Part shown: positions 1 through 9,270 of the stretch, piece by piece | How the letters are laid out: every line of letters begins with the position of its first letter | How positions within the stretch are numbered: the stretch's first letter is position 1 | DNA from: Nemertoderma westbladi | Taxonomy: Eukaryota; Xenacoelomorpha; Nemertodermatida; Nemertodermatidae | DNA: 23,042 nt | Assembly (NCBI GenBank): GCA_032718475.1 | Contig: JAUCBJ010004065.1 | Location: 1-23,042, forward strand | Reading direction: 5' to 3' | Notes under the pieces: generated by a model | Told to the model about the DNA's origin: nothing | Database searches by the model: none | What the model saw: only the letters and a program-made list of their open reading frames with translations | Position numbers and translations under genes: made by a program

Positions 1-375
1 CCTGTATCTCTGTCTGTATCTCGGTCAGAAACTCTGCCTGTATCTCTTTTTTTCTGTATCTCTGTTTGTATCTCGCTCAGAATCTCTGTTTGTATCTCTC
101 TCTGTATCTCTGTCTGTATCTCTATCTGTATTTCTGTCTATATCTCTCCCAGTTATGTCTGTATCTCTCTCTGTATCACTGTCTGCATCTCTGTCTGTAT
201 CTCGCTCAGAATCTCTGTCTGTATCTCTGGTCTGTATCTCAGTCTGTATCTCGCTCAGAATCTCTGTTTGTATCTCTCTTTGTATCTCTGTCTGTATCTC
301 TGTCTGTATTTCTGTCTATATCTCTCCCTGTATCTCGCTCAGAATCTCTGTCTGTATCTCGCACAGAATCTATGT
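1..375. repeat. Minisatellite, 12-bp theme (TGTATCTCTGTC)
   Basis: Tandem array of a degenerate 12-bp theme TGTATCTCTGTC, interrupted at intervals by GCTCAGAA. It starts at or before the window edge and fades near 375. There is a higher-order level: the block beginning with the GCTCAGAA variant at about 71 recurs at about 249, roughly 178 bp later, with nearly the same order of variants. Two short plus-strand open frames of Leu/Tyr/Ser repeats fall here; they follow from a period divisible by three and are not genes. The array lies about 145 bases downstream of the minus-strand USP exon at 520-637, so it probably sits in the next intron of that gene. Confidence 0.95.
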
Positions 376-519
376 ATATTGACGCATAATGAGACATTAG
401 CGAATTAAGTAGCAGAGTAGCTATTAAAGTATCACATCACTTTAAGTTGTTTTTACTCTTGGAATATTTAACAGTTGAATATGCTATGATAATATAGAAA
501 CTAGATGGCGATAACTTAC

Positions 520-637
520 CGAGTGTCATTGAAGTTGTACCACCGTTGGGACTCAGAATGGTAACAATATGATACGTAATGACCTCCGTAGGTTGTACCA
601 GAATGGTTGGAAATTCCGTACAAATTGTAACATAAAT
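520..637 (-). CDS. Ubiquitin-specific protease, His-box exon (partial gene)
   Basis: An exon too short and too spliced to appear as an open reading frame. On the minus strand a pyrimidine-rich acceptor ending CTGCTGTAG (AG at 639-638) is followed by 118 nt that end at a consensus donor GTAAGT (first G at 519). The exon supplies two bases that complete a split codon, then 38 codons reading LCYNLYGISNHS...GGHYVSYC...RWYNFNDT, then two bases of the next codon. The segment YNLYGISNHSGTTYGGHY and the later FND are the peptidase C19 (USP) His box and Asp/Asn box; the His in GGHY is the catalytic base. The wording is closest to the USP2/USP21 type as I recall it. The enzyme family removes ubiquitin from proteins in the cytoplasm or nucleus. 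Phase matches the exon at 3759-3954. No terminal exon was found between here and the left edge. Confidence 0.88.
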
Positions 638-3600
638 CTACAGCAGACAAATAATAAGATCACAATATATTAAGTAGGTTGGCTTTGATTGGCTATTTAT
701 TGTAAGAATAATTACAGGTGGATAACTCAACTATATCACACAGTTAGATCACGTTTATCGCCAACGTTTAATTTCAAGGGGTTGTGAATGGAGCCTCTCT
801 AGCCCCGTGTGTCGCCGGTTATCGATTGCAGATTTCCCTGGTTATCAAGGGGTCCTGAAGTCCAAGAAATCAAGTACTTTGGCTTCAGGTAGATTTTCTG
901 ACTGCCTAGCCTAGGCCTAGATTAGTGAAAAGGGACAACTGCCTGATCAGTGCGATGGTCAACGTAAATACGAGCCTGTACGAGTAAATACGAAAAGGCG
1001 TCGGAGTACGTTTGACAATAGACGCTGTAAGGGCGCAGACTCCAAACGGCGCCGGTAGGTGTAGTTTGGGGGGCTAAAATACTATCTAAAGTAAATTCTG
1101 CGGCCCTGTTAAATAATTATTTAGTGTTGGTTTAATAATTATTATTCGATTTTATATATATTAACTATTTGGCGTTGGGGTAACCCATATATTTGGAATC
1201 AAATTGTTATCAGTTTAAGAGAACAAGATCATTAAGAATAAAATTGATGTTCAACCGAACTCGTTATTTTTTCGTTACGACCTGTATTATCCGATTAGCC
1301 CCGACAACAAATACCGGCGTATCCAGAGATCAAAAGCCATTAGAACTTACATCGGCGTCATTCACGAGATTGGGAATTGAAGTCAACAATATTAATTATT
1401 ATATAAGAACATAAATAAACTGATTTCCAAAAAGTATTAGTTATAGTGCGATAAAGAGAGAAGTGGCCAAAAAATAAAGTAAAAAATAAAGTTTGTCAAA
1501 ACCCAACATATGATGTATTCTGAAAGCTAACACGCCATGTTCTTACATTTTGGAATGTATTGGCTCTTCTGTATATTGCGCTAGTCAGGAAAGGTTTCAT
1601 TTCAAATAAAGACCAAAATATAAAAGTATCAAAAAGAAGTACTTTTTGTCACTCATTGAATTTGAATGAAAGTCAATTATTCTGCCCGAGTAAATATAAT
1701 TGCGTGTAGATAAAATGAGGACTAGTGAGTAGCGCCCACCTCTACCCTCGGGTAGCAGATAGGAGTAGCGCCCACCCCTACCTTCGGGTAGCCGATAGGA
1801 GTAGCGCCCACCCCTACCTTCGGGTAGCAGATAGGAGTAGCGCCCACCCCTACCTTCGGGTAGCAGATAGGAGTATTGCCCACCCCTACCTTCGGGTAGC
1901 AGATAGGAGTAGCGCCCACCCCTACCTTCGGGTAGCAGATAGGAGTAGCGCCCACCCCTACCTTCGGGTAGCAGATAGGAGTAGCGCCCACCTCTACCCT
2001 CGGGTAGCAGATAGGAGTAGCGCCCACCCCTACCTTCGGGTAGCAGATAGGAGTAGCGCCCACCCCTACCCTCGGGTAGCAGATAGGAGTAGCGCCCACC
2101 CCTACCTTCGGGTAGCAGATAGGAGTAGCGCCCATCCCTACCTTCGGGTAGCAGATAGGAGTAGCGCCCACCCCTACCTTCGGGTAGCAGATAGGAGTAT
2201 TGCCCACCCCTACCTTCGGGTAGCAGATAGGAGTAGCGCCCACCCCTACCTTCGGGTAGCAGATAGGAGTAGCGCCCACCCCTACCTTCGGGTAGCAGAT
2301 AGGAGTAGCGCCCACCCCTACCTTCGGGTAGCAGATAGGAGTAGCGCCCATCCCTACCTTCGGGTAGCAGATAGGAGTAGCGCCCACCCCTACCTTCGGG
2401 TAGCAGATAGGAGTAGCGCCCACCCCTACCTTCGGGTAGCAGATATGAGTATTGCCCACCCCTACCTTCGGGTAGCAGATAGGAGTAGCGCCCATCCCTA
2501 CCTTCGGGTAGCAGATAGGAGTAACGCCCACCCCTACCCTCGGGTAGCAGATAGGAGTAGCGCCCACCCCTACCTTCGGGTAGCAGATAGGAGTAGCGCC
2601 CACCCCTACCTTCGGGTAGCAGATAGGAGTATTGCCCACCCCTACCTTCGGGTAGCAGATAGGAGTAGCGCCCACCCCTACCTTCGGGTAGCAGATAGGA
2701 GTAGCGCCCACCCCTACCTTCGGGTAGCAGATAGGAGTAGCGCCCATCCCTACCTTCGGGTAGCAGATAGAACTAGCGCCCACCCCTACCTTCGGGTAGC
2801 AGATAGGAGTAGCGCCCATCCCTACCTTCGGGTAGCAGATAGCGCCCACCCCTACCTTCGGGTAGCAGATAGGAGTAGCGCCCACCCCTACCTTCGGGTA
2901 GCAGATATGGGTAGCGCCCACCCCTACCTTCGGGTAGCAGATAGGAGTATTGCCCACCCCTACCTTCGGGTAGCAGATAGGAGTAGCGACCACCCCTACC
3001 TTCGGGTAGCAGATAGGAGTAGCGACCACCCCTACCTTCGGGTAGCAAATAGGAGTAGCGCCCACCCCTACCTTCGGGTGGCAGATATGAGTAGCGCCCA
3101 CCCCTACCTTCGGGTAGCAGATAGGAGTAGCGCCCACTCCTACGTTCGGGTAGCAGATAGGAGTATTGCCCACCCCTACCTTCGGGTAGCAGATAGGAGT
3201 AGCGCCCACCCCTACCTTCGGGTAGCAGATAGGAGTAGCGCCCACCCCTACCTTCGGGTAGCAGATATGGGTAGCGCCCACCCCTACCTTCGGGTAGCAG
3301 ATAGGAGTATTGCCCACCCCTACCTTCGGGTAGCAGATAGGAGTAGCGACCACCCCTACCTTCGGGTAGCAGATAGGAGTAGCGACCACCCCTACCTTCG
3401 GGTAGCAAATAGGAGTAGCGCCCACCCCTACCTTCGGGTGGCAGATATGAGTAGCGCCCACCCCTACCTTCGGGTAGCAGATAGGAGTAGCGCCCACTCC
3501 TACGTTCGGGTAGCAGATAGGAGTATTGCCCACCCCTACCTTCGGGTAGCAGATAGGAGTAGCGCCCACCCCTACCTTCGGGTAGCAGATAGGAGTAGCG

Positions 3601-3758
3601 CCCACCCCTACCCTCGGGTAGCAGATAGGAGTAGCGCCCATCCCTACCTTCGGGTAGCAGATAGGAGTAGCGCCCACCCCTACCTTCGGGTAGCAGATAG
3701 GAGTAGCGCCCACCCCTACGCCTCCGGCTTTAGCCGACTGTTTCTTGGTTATAATTAC
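638..3758 (-). other. USP intron (3121 nt) containing the 36-bp minisatellite
   Basis: Interval between the donor after 3759 (AAG|GTAATT read on the minus strand) and the acceptor before 637. Both flanking exons are in phase (phase 1), which supports a genuine intron. About two thirds of it is the minisatellite at 1727-3718. The rest (638-1726) is AT-rich and I see no further exon in it. A 73-codon plus-strand open frame at 1193-1414 has no recognisable domain and I do not call it a gene. Confidence 0.8.
1727..3718. repeat. 36-bp minisatellite, about 55 units, hairpin-forming
   Basis: Near-perfect head-to-tail repeats of a 36-bp unit made of AGTAGCGCCCACCC, CTACCTTCGGGTAG (overlapping by one C) and CAGATAGG. 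The core CTACC-TTCG-GGTAG is a perfect 5-bp stem with a 4-base loop. Units differ by a few shared variants: GTATTGCC for GTAGCGCC, CGACC, TCGGGTGG, and one unit near 2840 with a 9-bp deletion. A 413-bp block (2840-3252) is repeated without a difference 360 bp (10 units) later (3200-3612). Since 36 is divisible by 3, both strands stay open for about 690-700 codons of 12-residue repeats (RSSAHPYLRVAD on plus, VGVGATPICYPK on minus). I treat these as by-products, because the array lies inside an intron of the USP gene. Confidence 0.97.
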
Positions 3759-3954
3759 CTTGATCTCCAGTTGCAGCGGCTGCATACGGGCCCATCTCTA
3801 GTCCCTGGATGGGGAAGTCGATGTGAGTGCTGAGTTTGGATCGGAATCGGTAACCAGATGAGAATCGTTTGATATGTAGAACGAGAATGGAGGGAAACCG
3901 TTGTATGGAGAACTGTTTGGTACAGCAGCGTCGGGTCTCACAACGTTCACAGTA
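3759..3954 (-). CDS. Ubiquitin-specific protease, finger/KRF exon (partial gene)
   Basis: A 196-nt exon on the minus strand: 65 codons plus one base. It is preceded by a strong acceptor (tract TGTTTGTCTGCTTCTATTGCAG, with AG at 3956-3955) and followed by the donor AAG|GTAATT (GT at 3758-3757). The translation starts YCERC and runs through FSIQRFPSILVLHIKRFS and LSTHIDFPIQGLEM. CxxC is the second half of the zinc-binding finger of USP catalytic domains. The FSIQRFPxILVLHxKRFS segment and the following V/I-x-FP block are hallmarks of USPs, again closest to USP2/USP21. The splice phase (one base over) matches the exon at 520-637, giving an Asp codon across the junction. Reading on into the intron hits a stop after about 11 codons. 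Upstream exons with the Cys box are not seen. Confidence 0.88.
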
Positions 3955-4451
3955 CTGCAATAGAAGCAGACAAACAATGAATATGATATTTATTATTATT
4001 ATTTAGCAACAGTTTGTTATGAAGGCTATACATAACTGTGGAATACCCGCCCCTGCGGGCTGGCACCGGCATATTGTATCTTAGCGGTTTATAAAAGAGT
4101 TTGTAGCTAAGTTCCATTTGTAGCTCTGATGAACATAAAGATTTATTGGCTTTCAAACCGACTTTATATTTTTATATTACATAGACTAAGCAGGATAAAC
4201 ACGTACGTGGGAACTTCGCGCAGCACGTAAGTCCAGTTGAGCATTTGCGGAGAGGTACAATTAGTGGACCGAGTCTTTCGCCCCCTAGCGGCTCACATAG
4301 GAACTGTAAAATCTATCTGTGAGCAGAATTTCTTTATTCAGCAACGCTAGTAGGTTACTACAATCAAATTTCAGATGAATCTGATGGTTGGTTCTATAAT
4401 TACAGCTACTCTTACGTTTCTGTCAATTAGACTCCTAATGGCAGAAAGAGG
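3955..4451. other. Non-coding, probably USP intron; possible LINE/SINE 3' end
   Basis: Minus-strand open frames here have no recognisable content. At about 3989-4004 there is a (TTA)n run; read on the minus strand it is an (AAT)n tail following a G+C-rich hairpin (CCCGC-AGGG-GCGGG, complement of 4049-4062). This layout resembles the 3' end of a short retroposed element lying next to the USP splice acceptor. About 34 bases at 4196-4230 are similar, in inverse orientation, to 8664-8698 (shared core CGTGCTGCGCGAAG). I see no gene. Confidence 0.4.
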
Positions 4452-4565
4452 AACCATATAAATTTTTAAACTTTTGATAGACTACATGTGTACCAAGTTT
4501 GGTTCCATTTTAACCATGATTGACCGACTATTTATCGTTCAAACATTTACGACAACGACGGACGG
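4452..4565 (-). repeat. Old dispersed repeat B, copy 1
   Basis: Read on the minus strand, this stretch begins CCGTCGTTGTCGTAAAT and contains CAAACTTGGTACACATGTAG. It aligns over about 110 bases with 8147-8262 on the plus strand (GTCGTCGTCGTAAAT ... GAAACTTGGTACGTATGTAG), by eye about two thirds identical. It is an old interspersed repeat, not coding in any frame I read. Confidence 0.65.
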
Positions 4566-4635
4566 GTCCACTAATTATACCCCGACGCTAAGATTCACCT
4601 GGACTTACGTGGCTCGCCTCACAGTAAAGCAAAAT

Positions 4636-5476
4636 TGATGACGACTCAGGAGTGATGATGACTCAGTACTCTCAGAATCACTAGAGGGAGCCCAACGGCT
4701 CCTCAGCTCATTAGAACTGGCTGCTTCTAGTGTTGGTCTTTTTATTAACTCCAAAAATACCAAAATTTTGACAGTTAACTTTGAAAGTCCTCAACAAGTT
4801 TCTGACCGGATGAGCATAAGCTCAAAGGAGGGTATGCTTGAGCATGTGGACGACTTCTGTTACCTGGGATCATGGATCCGGAAGTCAGATGAGGACCTTC
4901 GAATACGTAAGGGAAAGGCATGGGCAGCCTTGAATAGGCTTTCCAGGATTTGGAAGTCACCGAGAATTAATCGGAAACTTAAGGTTCGATTATTTAGAGC
5001 AGCAGTAGTTCCAGTACTCCTCTATGGGAGTCCATGCTGGGCTCTAACTGCTGAGGACACCAAATCTTTGGATGGCACATTCACAAGAATGCTACGATGG
5101 GTTCAATGTGTCAAGTACATTGCCCACATCACCAACCAGACACTATATAACATTGGAGGTGTCTCATTGGTTCCCCCAAGCTTGACACTAGAACAAACCC
5201 GCCTCCGCTTTGCTGGTTGCTTTCGCCGTGAGGACCAGCCAGTGCATAATCTTGTACTTTGGCAGCCTCATGGAGTGAATAAGCACGGTGGACAGCCCAT
5301 GACTTTCTTGAGACGCATTTTAAAGGACACTGGCCTTGAAGATGCGGATGATCTAGCAAATGTCATGGGTGATAGCGAGTTGCGGTGGCGCAATTTTGTC
5401 AACAAGCCGGAGAGCATTCTTAAAAATGCAGCTGCAATGCAGCATGCCGATCCTAGAAGTAGTAGTAGTAGTTTGC
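4636..5476 (+). mobile_element. 5'-truncated LINE reverse-transcriptase fragment, copy 1
   Basis: Open frame (ATG at 4768 to TAA at 5551-5553) that continues upstream in frame to about 4655. The upstream part reads DDDSVLSESLEGAQRLLSS, a remnant of the YADD active-site region that normally reads YADDIALLS-like. Then come VGLFINSKNTKIL and VDDFCYLGSWI (the RT motif before the thumb) and the LLYGSPCWALT segment typical of the non-LTR RT C-terminal region. The palm motifs A and B, the endonuclease and ORF1 are missing, so this is a dead 5'-truncated copy. It ends near an (AGT)n run at 5458-5471, a tail type common in RTE-like LINEs. The last residues of the open frame run into flanking DNA. Family placement within non-LTR elements is not settled. 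Confidence 0.85.
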
Positions 5477-6094
5477 ACAACGTTTCCGACCAGATACCTC
5501 ATTTACAGTTTGCCAGGTACGTTTTGAATGTTGCTGTATGTGTGCATTTGTAATTGCTTCAATTTTATCCCGTATGTACTTTTCCTGGCTCATGTTCCTG
5601 GCCGACATTGCTTCTAATTATATTAATATACATAGCTTCTCTCTTTCTCCTTAAGTTTGTTGGATCAATGACCCAGATGACATGACCTGATCGTAGTAAT
5701 TTATAGCTAAAGTGCGGGGGGTGTGGGTGTGGGTGAGTTGAGTAGCATACATTCCCCATTGAAAATACCGCAGCATTCCTGTATAAAGTTATAATATCGA
5801 TTACAACAATGTAGTTTAGTACTTGAGCATGAATATAAGTGTATATATATATATATACTGCATTAAAACACGGTTTATTATGTTTAATAATAATAACCTC
5901 GTGAACTCATACGGAATAATTTACTGACCAGCAATTATTTCTAAGTTGGAAGTGACATTAATTTAGTTTTAATTTTGTAAAACAGCAACTTAATATTGAG
6001 CGACCTAACCTCCACCACAAGTAACTCGTTGTACTATATGTTGTGTATCTGTTTAGGTCACTGAATACACTATATTCCAGGACATGGTTTACGA
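5477..6094. other. Non-coding stretch
   Basis: AT-rich sequence with a GT-rich patch near 5716-5735, a (TA)n run at about 5840-5856, and no supported gene. It is the upstream region of the plus-strand gene at 6095, but I cannot point to a convincing promoter element. Confidence 0.6.
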
Positions 6095-6796
6095 ATGTCA
6101 AAATTAATTTCTTCATGTACGATTATTGTTGTTCAGTTTGCCATATTCAACATGGCAGCTACTCAGAACAGCAATACAACTTCGCAGGAATTCTCATGCC
6201 CAGCCGCACTCAATTGGACAGTGTCTTCAAAAAATATTCAGTTGCAAAATGTATATGAAGCTAGACTAGAGAAGTTTTTTGAAAGTAATCAATTAATTGG
6301 CGAGGGTGTCTGGCCGGGATGCGTTCGATGTGGTGTCATAACAGCGGTATTCACTGGATGGTCAGATGAATACAAGGGTGATGCCACATTTAAGATATCA
6401 CAAGGACTATGCTTCAATAAAAAACATCGCGATCACTGCCTCCCAGCAGGCGAAGAAGGCTGTGTCTATATGTGGACAGTTGTCCTCCCAAATTCTGATC
6501 CTGATCCAGATGATGATCCATCTACCAAAGATTTCACTACCAAGCTCTTCGGCCTTATGTCCTATTACAACTACCTCCAGCTGGATCTCACAGTAATACA
6601 CTTCACTTGCCAGTCGCAGTGTTGCGACACTGGCCCATGCCCAGCCCCGGAGTGGAAACACGAAACAACCACACCCGCACCCACAACAGAAAGCATATCG
6701 GGTACAACAGATAACAGTTCGGCTAATGTCAATCAAATGGTAAAGTGTCAGCTGGCTGGGTTCATTATTATTGCTATAGTTCTCCGAGAGTTCTAG
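6095..6796 (+). CDS. Small secreted or membrane-anchored Cys-rich protein, unknown family
   Basis: A 233-residue open frame without introns. Residues 1-22 (MSKLISSCTIIVVQFAIFNM...) look like a signal peptide. The ectodomain has ten cysteines (35, 76, 79, 106, 115, 123, 172, 176, 177, 182), an even number as expected for disulfides, with CVRC and CQSQCCDTGPC clusters. Residues 135-142 are an acidic loop (DPDPDDDP). Possible N-glycosylation sites are at N27, N40 and N207. Residues 190-206 form a Thr/Pro stalk, and the protein ends with a hydrophobic run (LAGFIIIAIVL), suggesting a GPI signal or short membrane anchor. I do not recognise the fold. Two caveats apply. TTGTTCAG at about 6128-6135 could be a splice acceptor, making the first exon non-local. 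ATG|GTAAAG at about 6737 could be a donor, in which case the C-terminus given here is wrong. Confidence 0.6.
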   Translation: MSKLISSCTIIVVQFAIFNMAATQNSNTTSQEFSCPAALNWTVSSKNIQLQNVYEARLEKFFESNQLIGEGVWPGCVRCGVITAVFTGWSDEYKGDATFKISQGLCFNKKHRDHCLPAGEEGCVYMWTVVLPNSDPDPDDDPSTKDFTTKLFGLMSYYNYLQLDLTVIHFTCQSQCCDTGPCPAPEWKHETTTPAPTTESISGTTDNSSANVNQMVKCQLAGFIIIAIVLREF

Positions 6797-7819
6797 AACA
6801 AAACTCATCGTAAAATATATCGGGTAGTGGAATATAAACTCTTTCTTAAAGGTGGTTTCTCAATAGTAAAAGATAAAGATAAACTGGACAATACTTTATT
6901 CAAATTAATCCTATACAAATTACTCATTATTGACAATCATTCCATATGTTATTAACTTTTATAGCACTTTATTTCACACTTTCTTTATTTCAATCCCCAA
7001 TTTCTAAACTACCAACATTTTTATGTTTTAAATGTAATAAATATATTGCCAAAGTGGGCGCTGTTTGTAATAGAACATTCTAGAACACTATTCGAATATA
7101 TTATGCCATCTCATATGCTGTCTTTCACAGTACAGCAGCCATTGTTGTACAGTGTACACTGGGTGATGAAAGGACTACGTTATAATAAATTGTATTGCCG
7201 ATTATAGCGTAAAGTGTGAATCTTCACTTTTCCTCAATTCTTCACTCCAAGTAATGACACGTTTTATAATAAAAACATTATGTGATAGAATATAAAACAA
7301 ATCTACTAATATATCCTGCAGTTAGAACTACTTGAATTTTTTTATAATGTTTAGTATTGTAATACAGATTAATTCTTTAATATTGATTTTAACTCAATGG
7401 TGGTTAACTACTATAGACACATGACAACACTATTTCGTAAGTACCTTTTGGTATATAGAAGATGGCAAAAATTCCATGCTCCAAAAAAATCATTCATAAC
7501 ACTTTCAATTTCATGTTTATTTCCTTAACAACATTGATTTTACATATAGAACAAGGAATCTACTAACTATTGGTGAGATTTTTCGAAAATTTTGTGAAAA
7601 CAAACTTTATTTCAATGACTATCGATTGACTGAACTTAACTTATGCAGGTCTACATAGTTACCAATTTAGTTTCAGTTTGTGTATTAATTATTTAATTAG
7701 CTTTATTATCATTTTGGTTGGTACATTTAACCAAGCCAATCAGATTTGTAACTTTTCAGATTTATAAATTCATTAATTCCACCTAAAATAAATTATAAAT
7801 AATTAATGATGTAATATAA
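6797..7819. other. Non-coding AT-rich stretch (3' UTR and intergenic)
   Basis: The first few hundred bases are probably 3' UTR of the upstream gene. The rest is AT-rich with no open frame of note, no RNA gene and no recognisable repeat. Confidence 0.6.
7036..7041 (+). terminator. Possible poly(A) signal AATAAA
   Basis: AATAAA about 240 bases after the stop codon of the gene at 6095-6796. It is plausible as its polyadenylation signal, but such hexamers are frequent in DNA this AT-rich. Confidence 0.3.
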
Positions 7820-8040
7820 GGGTTTTGATCAGAAATTGAAAAATTGAGGAAGCACGTCACCGGGGTTGAACCAGCGCTATACGTACTCCCCTCCTATTTC
7901 ACACTAACATTCTGAAGTGTCAGGGGCAAGTGGCTGAACTGGTTGTAGCCCTATGGATGACGCCTCATCATAATTATTACAGCGCTGGTTCTACCCTCGG
8001 TGACGTGCTTCCTCATTTTATCCAATTCTGAACAAAATCA
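7820..8040. mobile_element. Foldback MITE-like element with pol III box-like motifs
   Basis: The ends are long imperfect inverted repeats of about 60 bp. The inner 33 bp (GAGGAAGCACGTCACC...CCAGCGCT from about 7847, and its complement ending near 8014) match about 90 percent. The outer part (TTTTGATCAGAA / TTTTGTTCAGAA) also pairs. The 8-mer TAATATAA lies directly outside both ends (7812-7819 and 8041-8048) and may be the target duplication, though it is AT-only. There is no coding capacity, so it is a non-autonomous element. In the middle, TGGCTGAACTGG (7931-7942) fits the pol III A-box consensus TRGCNNARYNGG, and GGTTCTACCCT (7987-7997) is close to a B box, so it may be derived from a tRNA-related SINE. 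Confidence 0.7.
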
Positions 8041-8146
8041 TAATATAAAATAACACATTAACAGCTCAATTCATATTTTTTTATGATGTGTGGAGCTAGC
8101 CACGAAGAGAGCAAAGACTTAGGAAATGGGTGCCATTATAGAGTTG

Positions 8147-8262
8147 TCTGTCGTCGTCGTAAATTTTTGATCGCTAATACCTCGGTTATTCCTTTATGAA
8201 ATTAAACGAAACTTGGTACGTATGTAGCCCGGCCAAAATTTAGAAAGAAACGGAAGTTTGGA
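8147..8262 (+). repeat. Old dispersed repeat B, copy 2
   Basis: Begins TGTCTGTCGTCGTCG and includes GAAACTTGGTACGTATGTAG. Homologous, in opposite orientation, to 4452-4565. The shared anchor is AACTTGGTAC-N2-ATGTAG. Non-coding. Confidence 0.65.
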
Positions 8263-9270
8263 AAAAAACGAACGAACGCAACGAATTTACAGTGGATACG
8301 AGTATCCATCTGCCATAAATCAGCAGTTACTCTGACAGTTTCGAGACTTTGCATAGTTATAAAACTCGTTAGTCTCTGTTTAGGAAAATTATTTTAAGTA
8401 AAAACAGGACGAGCGCAAAGAGGCTAATGAAGGAGAAGAGTATTGTAAAACTAAAAATGTATACTTACTTAATTAGACCTAGATAGAAGGTTTACATAGA
8501 GTCAGACAGTTAAAGTGTGTAAGGGCAAACTGAAATGGATCTCTGTTTTTACAACTAGTTTATCACAAACTGATAGCATCGCCTTCACTCATATATATTT
8601 TGGGAGAGACGGTTTTCGAATATCTAATAGAGATTAGTATAATGTACTTACTAATATAGGCTCTCGTGCTGCGCGAAGGCCCCACGAACGTGTATCTTAT
8701 GTAGGGGGTATTCCATACTCTGGTTAGAGTAATTACACAAACTATAACGTCACTATGACGTAATACACTAGACTCACAGGCTTTTCTTCGCCGTCGAGGG
8801 TTTCTTCCCGGGTAAATTCCCGCAGACAATCATTTATGGATACGGAACCGATTCCCATTGGTCGCTTTGGTATCGGGAGACTCAAGTCCCAGAACGCATC
8901 GAATGTGACCGACTCGTAACCGCATGACTGGCAACTAAGTGTACTCTTTAGTTGACCAACAAAAATATCTGTAATATTACAAATAAAAAATTAAGATAAA
9001 TGCGATGAATAATATCTTATTTCATACAATGCATTATAAATGCACGCATGTATCCAGTCACTTTGGAAAAAATTTGCTAAATTAGTATTTGGTAAAAATA
9101 TTATTTTTTTATATACGCCCTCTAACGGGGTAAATGGTTTTATTACTTATTATTAATTCGATTTAAAAGCACTATTATAGTCATGATCATATGATTGCGT
9201 TAATAAAATACTAAAATATATAATAAAGGGTATAAAAGGGGTAAAAAAGGGCATAAAATATATATATATA
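8263..9270. other. Non-coding stretch
   Basis: No supported gene. An 88-codon minus-strand open frame at 8563-8829 lacks any domain or splice context. Bases 8664-8698 resemble the complement of 4196-4230. A (TA)n run at about 9259-9270 borders the LINE fragment that follows. Confidence 0.6.

Noticed and set aside
66-389. Leu/Tyr/Ser repeat open frames at the left edge
   Set aside because: Low-complexity translation of the 12-bp minisatellite; no gene features.
1193-1414. 73-codon plus-strand open frame
   Set aside because: Lies in the USP intron, has no recognisable domain, and the start is TTG.
1722-3833. Two long open frames of about 690-700 codons on opposite strands, encoding 12-residue repeats
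   Set aside because: They follow from a stop-free 36-bp period. The array lies in the intron between two in-phase USP exons, and the minus-strand frame begins out of frame with the upstream exon.
8563-8829. 88-codon minus-strand open frame
   Set aside because: No domain, no plausible splice sites or start context, and it overlaps a dispersed repeat.
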